A DNA stretch of 16,057 bases, from contig JADFCT010000034.1 in NCBI GenBank assembly GCA_017161665.1, positions 1 to 16,057 of the forward strand, read 5' to 3'. Below, one piece after another: positions 1 through 6,794 of this stretch. The notes beneath the pieces were generated by a model, which was not told where the DNA came from, made no database searches, and was given only the letters and a program-made list of their open reading frames with translations. The DNA comes from Candidatus Sumerlaeota bacterium. GTDB taxonomy: Bacteria > Sumerlaeota > Sumerlaeia > JADFCT01. The position numbers were made by a program, and so were the translations under genes. Numbering within the stretch: the first letter of the stretch is position 1; the number at the start of each line of letters is the position of its first letter.

Positions 1-452
1 AAAGGATGATCATAGTACCGGCTGACATTCCGCAATTCCATGACAAGGCCGAATTCCTCAAAAGGGCTGTTCCATTGGGCCGAGTATTTTAAATTTTCTT
101 CCATTGTGTCCTGAACGCCGGTCAGATCCAGATGGACATCTTTTCCCACGCGACACCATTTGACGACAATGTCAATAGAGCGTCCATGGACGGGCATGGT
201 GGTTATTCGGTGGGGGTAGGCGGTCCCTTTCAAGCGTGTGCGCAGGGGTTTGTTCTCGGGGCGGCTATAGTATTCTTTGTTATCCCAATTGGACGGGAGG
301 AGGTGATCCATGTAGGGTTTCCCAAACGGTGTCACGTACAGGTCGCCTGTCTCCGGGATGGTGATATGAGTATAGTCCAATCCGAAGACACGGGCCAGTC
401 GTGTGTGGAACTCGACTGACGTTGATTCTGGAGGGGTGAGTGTGTCACGCAT
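1..452 (-). CDS. Unrecognised protein, N-terminal 150 codons; 3' end beyond left edge
   Basis: An open frame runs on the minus strand from an ATG at 452 to the window edge without a stop. A ribosome binding site (AGAAGGAA) lies about 7 nt upstream of the ATG. The visible protein starts MRDTLTPPESTSVEFHT and contains GDLYVTPFGKPYMDHLLP at about residues 37-54 and HGRSIDIVVKWCRVGKDV at about residues 90-107. It has no signal peptide or membrane segment, so it is probably cytoplasmic. I cannot assign a family. The VVKW stretch faintly recalls a beta-strand lysine of kinase-like folds, but that is not enough to call a function. The gene follows a terminator that ends the upstream gene, so it probably has its own promoter in 453-517, although I found no convincing -35/-10 pair there. 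The coding call rests on the RBS, the uninterrupted 452 nt and normal protein-like composition. Confidence 0.72.
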   Translation of the reverse strand, partial: MRDTLTPPESTSVEFHTRLARVFGLDYTHITIPETGDLYVTPFGKPYMDHLLPSNWDNKEYYSRPENKPLRTRLKGTAYPHRITTMPVHGRSIDIVVKWCRVGKDVHLDLTGVQDTMEENLKYSAQWNSPFEEFGLVMELRNVSRYYDHP

Positions 453-517
453 AGGGGTTCCTTCTCTGTCCACGGCTGATCTGATGATACGGATGGGGGG
501 GGATGTGGGTTCCACAC

Positions 518-574
518 AAAAAACACGGAGACGCGGGGGAATCCCGGGAACCGAGAGTGCCCGCGTCTCCGTGT
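518..574 (-). terminator. Rho-independent terminator of the propeller-protein gene
   Basis: A perfect 15-bp inverted repeat pairs ACACGGAGACGCGGG (523-537) with CCCGCGTCTCCGTGT (560-574) around a 22-nt loop. Read on the minus strand, the stem is followed at once by a run of T (complement of the A run at 518-523). It begins 34 nt beyond the stop of the 608-3280 gene. The arrangement is a classic intrinsic terminator for that gene, and it insulates the next minus-strand gene. The plus strand has no T run after the stem, so it should act in one direction only. Confidence 0.85.
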
Positions 575-607
575 GGTCACGCTTCCGAGTGGGGACGGAA
601 GGCGGCC

Positions 608-3280
608 TTAGTTGGTCGTGACTTCCATTTGATCCTCGAATTTACCCTTTGGCAGCAACTTGGGAAGATTGCCTTTTGCTTTCATGTGGATTTGACCATT
701 CATGAGGCCATCTTTGCCGACCTTCATGGTCTTGAGAATGCCGGAATAATCGGGTTCCCACATGACCCCATTCTGGACACCCCCCGCATAGAAGAGGGCA
801 TTGATTGTTTCCGAAGCCTCCACCTTTTTGATGTCGGCCTTGTTTTCATCCAGTCCGGTGAGAAACAGCGTTCCCGTGGCGTCGAGGGGCGTGCTGGCGT
901 TCTCGGATCCGATGATGCCGCCGAAGGGATCCCCGGCCAGTTTTTTGGTTTTTGCCTGAAGCAGCGTTACCTGTCCGGCAAACAGGTAGTGGGCCGGATT
1001 GGCTGGCGCGCCACCGGCGAGATTCCCGCCACTGACCTGTATTTTCGCTTTCGAGGCCGTGTTCATGAATTCATAGAACCGCACGTCGGCGGGCAAGGGG
1101 ATCGGATGGCCTTCCACCTTGGCGGACCAGCCGCTGGCCTTGATACTGGAGCAGGCGAAGAGGGCCGTATCGGCTCGGATGGGGCCGCCCTTGCTCATCA
1201 GTGTTTTGATTTCGGTCGCTTCTATGTTGTCAGCGTCCACGCCTCCCAAGGCCAGGTAGTCATCGCTACCGCGTTGGGAGAATTTCTTGGACGCGACGGA
1301 CAGTTTTTTGGTCTCCAGGTTGGGCGCCAGGATGTCGGTGACATACTGGCCGATAACCTGAATAATGCCGGGTTTGACGCGAACGCTGGCTGTTTCGCCA
1401 AGGTCCAGCATCAGTTCCAGCCCCAGGGGTTCCGGCAGGTTGTTGACGATATTCAATTTTCCGAGCCCCCCGGCTTCCAACGTGCCGACATACGCATTCC
1501 GGATTGTCGCGTTTTCCAGTCCGTCATAGACATACAGGTGGTGGATCGGCGCCTCGGAAAACAGTTTTTTCATGGGACCGTCCACATGGAGCGAGAGGAC
1601 CGGCTGTTCGGTTTGATTGCGGTTGGCGAGTTTGATGGATAAGGTGTCTTTGTCCGTTCCACCTGGGGCGATCTGGATGGTGTCCGCTGTAATCAGGATA
1701 TGCTCCGTATCCTTTTTGCCGTCGCGCTTGTATAGAATTTTATAGTAGTCTTCCAAGGAACCGTCACCCGGAGTCGGCGTGGGGCCCGGTGTCGGAGGTG
1801 TGGGTGTGGCGGGCGTGGGCGGTTCGGCGGCGAAGTAGCGGGCGACGAAGACATCCTCGTTCGGCCAGGGATTGGGGACCACGAGTGAATCAAATCGGAC
1901 TTCACCCATCAATGTGCCCAACAGATAACCGCTGCCATCAGGGGCCGTGGCCACGTCCATGTCATAAAAGAGTGTGGAGCCGGCCTGTTTGGCCCAGAGA
2001 ACCTTGCCGACGGCGTCACAGCGGGCGACGAACAGGTCTTCGTTTTGACCGCCTTCTAGAATAATGTCATCCAGCCGCATTCCCGTTTCAAAGGCGCCTC
2101 CAAAGACAAATCCGCCGTCGGTCAAGGGGGCCAGAGGCGTGAATTCGGCATTGCTGTTGTTCGTCATGGGGATTTGCTTGATCCATTGACGAGCGCCCGA
2201 GGCAGTGTATTTGGCAAAGAACATGTCGCTGGCGTCGTCCAGATTGAAGAGTTCCGTATCGCCAAAGTTGGCGGCGTCGTCCATGCGTCCTGTGACAATA
2301 CATCCGCCATCGGAGAGTCGAACCAAATCCCAGGGGACGAAGATGCGGTCGCCCCATTGCGCCGAGGCGACGATCAGGCTGTGGGCCACCTGGCCGTCGG
2401 GTGTCAGCGAAGCGAGACAGATATTGCCAGCCATGGGCTCGGCCGGTGTGATTTGGGTCCTGCCAAGAGTCATGCCGGAGTCCGTTTTGAGGACGACGGT
2501 CGTATTGCCGTCATCATCACTAATGATTCCTCTGGGGATGTCGTTCTGTTCGCTTTTGCCCTGGAGGGCCCACATGGGGGTTCCATCCGCGTTGTAGCGG
2601 GCGACAAAGAGGTCGCGATTGCCGCCGGACTGAAATGTCCGGCCACCGACGCTGACGATGTCCGTAAACGATCCCGTAAAGGCAAAACTACCGTCCGCCA
2701 TGGTCGTAAGGAACAGTTCGAGTTCAAAGTCGAAAACAACGCCGGTGCTGACGGCCCAGAGCACCTGTCCGTTCGAATCATAGCGCGCCAGATAGCCTCC
2801 CTTTTCGAGTCCCGGTTGGGGCAGGAGGTTGACATCGCCGAAAGTGGCTTGTTGTTCGAAGGTTCCGGCAATGACGCAGCCGCCGTCCGGAAAGACGGCA
2901 ATGGCCAGAACGGTGTCGTCGTAGGCGCCGCCGCCCTTTTGGGCCCATAGCGCTTTGCCGTTGGTTCCATATTTGACGATGAAAATATCATCGACATATA
3001 GGGATTGCGATGCGTCATGGATGAGGGTGAAATTCCCAAAGGTAGCGTCTTGTGTGAATTCTCCGGCAATGATACACCCACCATCGGGCGTAACCACCAC
3101 GCCGGCCAAATCACAGCGCGTTCGGGCGCCGCCGGTTTCCACCCAGTCCCAAAAGGGCGCTGGCTGAGCGTTTGCGTTTGGGACGTTCAACAGGGACAGG
3201 ATGAGCGGAATCCACAGCCATCCCCCTGTCCGTTCATGATGCGCCGATGTCCGGGCATTCTTCGACATAAGAAACGACAT
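608..3280 (-). CDS. Secreted SBBP-like seven-unit beta-propeller protein with unknown C-terminal region
   Basis: The product is an 890-residue exported protein of unknown function. I start it at the ATG at 3280, preceded by GGAGGAAT about 5 nt upstream. A frame extension to 3406 adds 42 residues ahead of this RBS and is unlikely to be translated. Residues 1-38 form a signal peptide (hydrophobic core WLWIPLILSLL, likely cleavage after ANA). Residues about 40-485 hold seven repeats of about 63 residues, each with a DGG-x4-G-x-F type turn and, in most, a [DE]-x-F-[VF]-A-[KR]-Y ... G-x-x-x-W-A strand, as in SBBP/delta-60-type propellers. Repeat 4 is the most diverged. The N-terminal FWDWVETGG resembles the strand missing from repeat 7, so the ring can close. 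A Pro/Thr linker (about 486-507) leads to a region of about 380 residues that I do not recognise, with a beta-rich look. No sorting signal or membrane anchor is visible at the C-terminus, so it is probably periplasmic, extracellular or surface-associated. It appears to be monocistronic. Confidence 0.85.
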   Translation of the reverse strand: MSFLMSKNARTSAHHERTGGWLWIPLILSLLNVPNANAQPAPFWDWVETGGARTRCDLAGVVVTPDGGCIIAGEFTQDATFGNFTLIHDASQSLYVDDIFIVKYGTNGKALWAQKGGGAYDDTVLAIAVFPDGGCVIAGTFEQQATFGDVNLLPQPGLEKGGYLARYDSNGQVLWAVSTGVVFDFELELFLTTMADGSFAFTGSFTDIVSVGGRTFQSGGNRDLFVARYNADGTPMWALQGKSEQNDIPRGIISDDDGNTTVVLKTDSGMTLGRTQITPAEPMAGNICLASLTPDGQVAHSLIVASAQWGDRIFVPWDLVRLSDGGCIVTGRMDDAANFGDTELFNLDDASDMFFAKYTASGARQWIKQIPMTNNSNAEFTPLAPLTDGGFVFGGAFETGMRLDDIILEGGQNEDLFVARCDAVGKVLWAKQAGSTLFYDMDVATAPDGSGYLLGTLMGEVRFDSLVVPNPWPNEDVFVARYFAAEPPTPATPTPPTPGPTPTPGDGSLEDYYKILYKRDGKKDTEHILITADTIQIAPGGTDKDTLSIKLANRNQTEQPVLSLHVDGPMKKLFSEAPIHHLYVYDGLENATIRNAYVGTLEAGGLGKLNIVNNLPEPLGLELMLDLGETASVRVKPGIIQVIGQYVTDILAPNLETKKLSVASKKFSQRGSDDYLALGGVDADNIEATEIKTLMSKGGPIRADTALFACSSIKASGWSAKVEGHPIPLPADVRFYEFMNTASKAKIQVSGGNLAGGAPANPAHYLFAGQVTLLQAKTKKLAGDPFGGIIGSENASTPLDATGTLFLTGLDENKADIKKVEASETINALFYAGGVQNGVMWEPDYSGILKTMKVGKDGLMNGQIHMKAKGNLPKLLPKGKFEDQMEVTTN

Positions 3281-3334
3281 AGCGATTCCTCCGTTTGGGC
3301 ATTCTCTTCTTATCCATTCTAAAAGGACAGTAAA

Positions 3335-3364
3335 GCAATACACGGTCCCGGCGTTTTTTGTCCA
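3335..3364 (-). promoter_or_regulatory. Weak candidate promoter for the propeller-protein gene
   Basis: On the minus strand TGGACA (3364-3359) lies 18 nt before TATTGC (3340-3335), which puts the start of a transcript near 3328 and leaves a leader of about 48 nt before the ATG at 3280. The -35 is one base from TTGACA, but the -10 is poor. This is the best pair I found in the divergent gap 3281-3486. On the other strand I found no convincing promoter for the fucosidase gene. Confidence 0.2.
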
Positions 3365-3486
3365 GAGGATTTTTAATCCCCAAGGAGTCGGCGCGCCCGG
3401 CTTCATTCAGGCATGATAGAGACTTGCTTTGGGCGCATGAGTTCAGGTAGGTAAATGGTATCTTCATGATGAATGGGAGGTTGGTC

Positions 3487-5970
3487 ATGCGTGCTGTATC
3501 GATTCGCCGCATTGTGTTGTGGTTTACGTTCGGAGTAATTGCGATGGCGTGGGGGGGGGGTGCTTTTTCTGAGGCGTCAACCGAGTCCTCGGGTTCCGAG
3601 CCATTTCGGCTTTGGTATCGCCAGCCGGCCAAAGACTGGAATGAAGCCCTGCCGTTGGGCAATGGCTCCCTGGGCGCCATGGTCTTTGGCAAAACGGGCA
3701 ATGAACGGATTCAACTCAATGAAGACACGCTGTGGAGCGGTTTCCCTTATGATTCCATTCGTCCGGGGGCGTCTAAGCATTTGGATGAAGTCCGCCGTCT
3801 GATTTTTGAGGGGAAGAACAAGGAAGCCACCGATCTGGCTAACCGCGAGATGATGGGCGATCCCTTGTTTCTCCAGGCCTATCAACCGTTAGGCGATTTG
3901 TGGATCGACATGGCCGGTTCAGAGGAGACGAAGGACTATGAACGGGAACTTGATGTAACTGAAGCGGTCTGTCGCGTTCGCTACACGGCCAATGGGATTC
4001 AATATACACGGGAATACTTTATCTCCTATCCGGCTCAGGCCCTGATCGTGCGGTTGAGCGCCGATCAGCCGGGGGCGATTTCCATGACCCTCCGTCTCGA
4101 CAGTCCTCACCAGTCTGAAACGGTGGCCACAAAGAACGGATTGACCCTGACCGGACAATGGATCGGCGACGGCAGGCAACGGGGGTTGATCGGGGGACTG
4201 AAGGGGGCTGGGATCAAATTCGAAAGCCGTTTGATCGCGGAATTGGAAAAGGGAACGGCCACCGTAGAGGGCAGCGCGTTGAAAATCGCCGACGCGGATG
4301 CCGTTGTCCTGAAATTGTCAGCGGCCACCAGTTTCCGCAATTACAAGGCGATTGATCTCAACCATACGGCCAAATGTGAATTTCTTCAGAAACACTCCAT
4401 GAACAAGGACTACGCCACGCTGTTGCGTGAACATCTGGCCGACTACCAGCGGTTTTATGATCGCGTGACCTTGGACCTCAAAGGGGAAGAAAAAGCGTCT
4501 CAGCCGACGGACAAACGCCTTGAAGCCGTTAAAAAAGGGGAAGACGATCCACAACTGGTCGCCCTTTATTTTCAGTATGGCCGTTATATGATTATCTCCG
4601 GCAGTCGTCCCGGGACGCAGCCCCTGAACTTACAGGGGATTTGGAATAAAGACACGAATCCGGCCTGGGGAAGCAAATACACGACGAATATCAATACGGA
4701 GATGAACTATTGGCCGGTGGAGGTCGTCAATCTGCCGGAGTTTCATCAGCCGTTGTTCACGATGCTGAATGACCTTCGCGATCACGGCAGCCGGGTGGCG
4801 CGGGAATACTATAACGCTCGGGGATTCGTGTTGCATCATAACACGGATCTGTGGCGGGTGGCCACACCGGTTGATGGCATCTGGGGTTTGTGGCCCATGG
4901 GCGCGGCCTGGCTGGCGCGACACCCTTACGAACACTATGCTTTCAGTCAGGATAAACGATTCCTGCGCGAAACGGCTTTTCCGATCCTGAAAGACGCCTC
5001 ACTGTTCATGCTCGATTTTCTGGTTGAAGCGCCCAAGGGGACGCCCATGGCCGGAAAACTGGTGACCAATCCCAGTCATTCGCCGGAGAACCGATTCCGT
5101 AAAGCCAATGGCGAAGTGTCGCAATTTACTTATGCGGCCACCATGGATCTGATGATTGTCCATGATCTTTTCACCAATACGATTGCGGCCATTGACGCGT
5201 TATCCACGCCGGCCTCTCCCTTTGAACCGGAGTTTCGCAAGCAGTTGGCCGATGCCCTGAGCCGACTGGCGCCACTCCAGATCAGCCCCAAAACCGGCCG
5301 ACTCCAGGAATGGATCGAGGACTATGACGAACCCGAACCCGGTCATCGCCACATGTCCCATATCTACGGGTTGCACCCGGGCCATCAGATTACGCCGCTG
5401 AGCACGCCGGAACTGGCCGAAGCGGTTCGCAAGTCCCTGGCGGCCCGTCTGACCCAAGGGGGAGGGCATACGGGATGGAGTCGCGCCTGGCTGATCAATT
5501 TTTTCGCTCGTCTCTATGATGGCGACGCCGCCCATGAGCACGTGCAACTGTTATTGCAAAAATCCACCTATCCGAACCTGTTTGACTCTCATCCGCCCTT
5601 TCAGTTTGATGGAAACATGGGGGCGACGGCAGCCATTGCGGAGATGTTGCTTCAATCCCACGATGACGGCTATGTCCATGTCCTGCCGGCCTTGCCCAAG
5701 GCCTGGCCCAATGGCTCAATCACAGGGTTGAGAGCGCGGGGAGGCTGGATGGTGGACCGGATCGAATGGCGCGATGGGCAGTTCCGCAAAGTCGATATTC
5801 GCAATGACTCGCCCACCGTGCTGAAGATGCGCGCCACGAACATTCAAGGCGAGTTGAAGAGCGTGACCCTTTTTCGGGGGACCTCCTTCAAACTGGGCCC
5901 CGATTACGATCCTCGGTATATTGAAGCGCAAAAGGAAAAAGAAGAGAAATCATCCGAGACTGGAGAATGA
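3487..5970 (+). CDS. GH95 family alpha-L-fucosidase, exported
   Basis: This is an 827-residue glycoside hydrolase family 95 enzyme, a family of inverting alpha-1,2-L-fucosidases (some members act on alpha-L-galactosides). I start at the ATG at 3487, 6 nt after GGGAGG; the frame opens at 3466 but that ATG has no RBS. Residues 1 to about 30 form a signal peptide (RRIVLWFTFGVIAMAW). The N-terminal beta domain begins with the family hallmark LPLGNGSLGAMVFG and continues IQLNEDTLWSG. The (alpha/alpha)6 barrel (about 345-720) carries TNINTEMNYWP with N401 and N403, SPEN with E534 and FQFDGNMG with D708. These match by motif the catalytic Asn pair, general acid Glu and Asp known from Bifidobacterium AfcA. 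A short beta domain and a charged tail end the protein. All key residues are present and the length is normal. It probably releases terminal fucose outside the cytoplasm and leads an operon with the SGNH hydrolase 4 nt downstream. A run of ten G lies in the signal-peptide codons. Confidence 0.93.
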   Translation: MRAVSIRRIVLWFTFGVIAMAWGGGAFSEASTESSGSEPFRLWYRQPAKDWNEALPLGNGSLGAMVFGKTGNERIQLNEDTLWSGFPYDSIRPGASKHLDEVRRLIFEGKNKEATDLANREMMGDPLFLQAYQPLGDLWIDMAGSEETKDYERELDVTEAVCRVRYTANGIQYTREYFISYPAQALIVRLSADQPGAISMTLRLDSPHQSETVATKNGLTLTGQWIGDGRQRGLIGGLKGAGIKFESRLIAELEKGTATVEGSALKIADADAVVLKLSAATSFRNYKAIDLNHTAKCEFLQKHSMNKDYATLLREHLADYQRFYDRVTLDLKGEEKASQPTDKRLEAVKKGEDDPQLVALYFQYGRYMIISGSRPGTQPLNLQGIWNKDTNPAWGSKYTTNINTEMNYWPVEVVNLPEFHQPLFTMLNDLRDHGSRVAREYYNARGFVLHHNTDLWRVATPVDGIWGLWPMGAAWLARHPYEHYAFSQDKRFLRETAFPILKDASLFMLDFLVEAPKGTPMAGKLVTNPSHSPENRFRKANGEVSQFTYAATMDLMIVHDLFTNTIAAIDALSTPASPFEPEFRKQLADALSRLAPLQISPKTGRLQEWIEDYDEPEPGHRHMSHIYGLHPGHQITPLSTPELAEAVRKSLAARLTQGGGHTGWSRAWLINFFARLYDGDAAHEHVQLLLQKSTYPNLFDSHPPFQFDGNMGATAAIAEMLLQSHDDGYVHVLPALPKAWPNGSITGLRARGGWMVDRIEWRDGQFRKVDIRNDSPTVLKMRATNIQGELKSVTLFRGTSFKLGPDYDPRYIEAQKEKEEKSSETGE
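3551..3560 (+). repeat. Ten-G homopolymer in the fucosidase signal-peptide codons
   Basis: A run of ten consecutive G encodes the end of Trp22 and the Gly-Gly-Gly at residues 23-25 of the fucosidase. Runs of this length are prone to replication slippage. A gain or loss of one base would frameshift the enzyme just after the hydrophobic core of its signal peptide. The frame as given is intact. Confidence 0.8.
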
Positions 5971-5974
5971 AAGA

Positions 5975-6772
5975 ATGGAAAACTCGAAAGCCGTCACTGG
6001 GCAGGGTCGCCGTGAATTTTTGAAGAACGTTACGCTGGGCGCCGCCGTTACCGGCGCTGCGGCCATGGGAACCTCGTGCGCGATTTATCCGATGGAAGGC
6101 GGGCTGTTTGGGAAAAAGGCCCATCTGCCAGCCAAACGAGGATCGGTGATCTTGTTTCAGGGTGATTCGATCACGGACGCGGGACGGGATCGCAATGCGG
6201 AAGGAAGCGCCAATCATATCGGCGCCATGGGACGCGGTTACGCGTATTTGATCGCCACCCAATTGCTGGGCGCCTATCCCCATTCGGATCTGAAGATCTA
6301 TAACCGTGGGATCAGCGGCCACAAAGTGCCCCAGCTTGCCGAGCGCTGGGACAAAGATTGCATTGATCTCCAGCCCGACCTTTTGAGTATTCTCATCGGC
6401 GTCAATGATATCTGGCACAAACGCAACGGCCAGTATGCCGGCGATGCGCGCGAATACGAAGCGGGGTACATGGCATTGGTTGATCGAACCCGCCAGGCGC
6501 TCCCCTCCACACGGCTCGTTATCTGTGAGCCTTTTGTGCTGAAGTGTGGGGCCGTGGACGATTCCTGGTTCCCGGATTTCGACCTGTATCGGGCCGCCGC
6601 CCGTCGGGTGGCCAAAGCCCACAAGGCCCTCTTTGTGCCCTTCCATTCCGTTTTCGAAAAGGCCGTGGCCGATGGGGTACCACCTTCCTATTGGGCGGGA
6701 GACGGTGTCCATCCTTCCATGGCCGGCGCCGAGCTCATGGCCAAGACATGGTTGAAGACCGTGGGACTTTGA
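5975..6772 (+). CDS. Tat-exported SGNH/GDSL-family hydrolase (probable esterase)
   Basis: The protein has 265 residues from the ATG at 5975, which follows GGAG by 9 nt and lies 4 nt after the fucosidase stop. An in-frame ATG at 5921 would add 18 lysine/arginine-rich residues and overlap the fucosidase, so I reject it. The N-terminus has a twin-arginine motif GRREFLK (residues 11-17), a small-residue hydrophobic stretch and C35 in MGTSC. This indicates Tat export and possibly a lipid anchor, although the lipobox is weak at position -3. SGNH blocks are complete: GDSIT (Ser65), the glycine block in YNRGISGH, GVND (Asn144) and DGVHP (Asp243, His246). Enzymes of this fold cleave esters, commonly acetyl groups on sugars. 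Next to an exported fucosidase, removal of acyl groups that block glycan hydrolysis is a reasonable role, but the substrate cannot be read from the sequence. Rhamnogalacturonan or xylan acetylesterase-like activity is an equal alternative. Confidence 0.87.
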   Translation: MENSKAVTGQGRREFLKNVTLGAAVTGAAAMGTSCAIYPMEGGLFGKKAHLPAKRGSVILFQGDSITDAGRDRNAEGSANHIGAMGRGYAYLIATQLLGAYPHSDLKIYNRGISGHKVPQLAERWDKDCIDLQPDLLSILIGVNDIWHKRNGQYAGDAREYEAGYMALVDRTRQALPSTRLVICEPFVLKCGAVDDSWFPDFDLYRAAARRVAKAHKALFVPFHSVFEKAVADGVPPSYWAGDGVHPSMAGAELMAKTWLKTVGL

Positions 6773-6794
6773 GGGTCCGATCCCGGAGGGACGG

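Noticed and set aside
503..1642. 379-codon plus-strand open frame opposite the propeller gene
   Set aside because: It lies antisense to a gene with signal peptide, RBS, repeats and terminator. It has no RBS, and its translation shows no domain, so it is a shadow of the GC-rich codon pattern.
2174..2950. 258-codon plus-strand open frame opposite the propeller repeats
   Set aside because: Fully antisense to the seven-repeat region, with no initiation signal and no recognisable domain.
3287..3406. N-terminal extension of the propeller protein to the ATG at 3406
   Set aside because: The ATG at 3280 has a good GGAGGAAT site and a proper signal peptide follows it; the extension would hide the signal peptide behind 42 residues.
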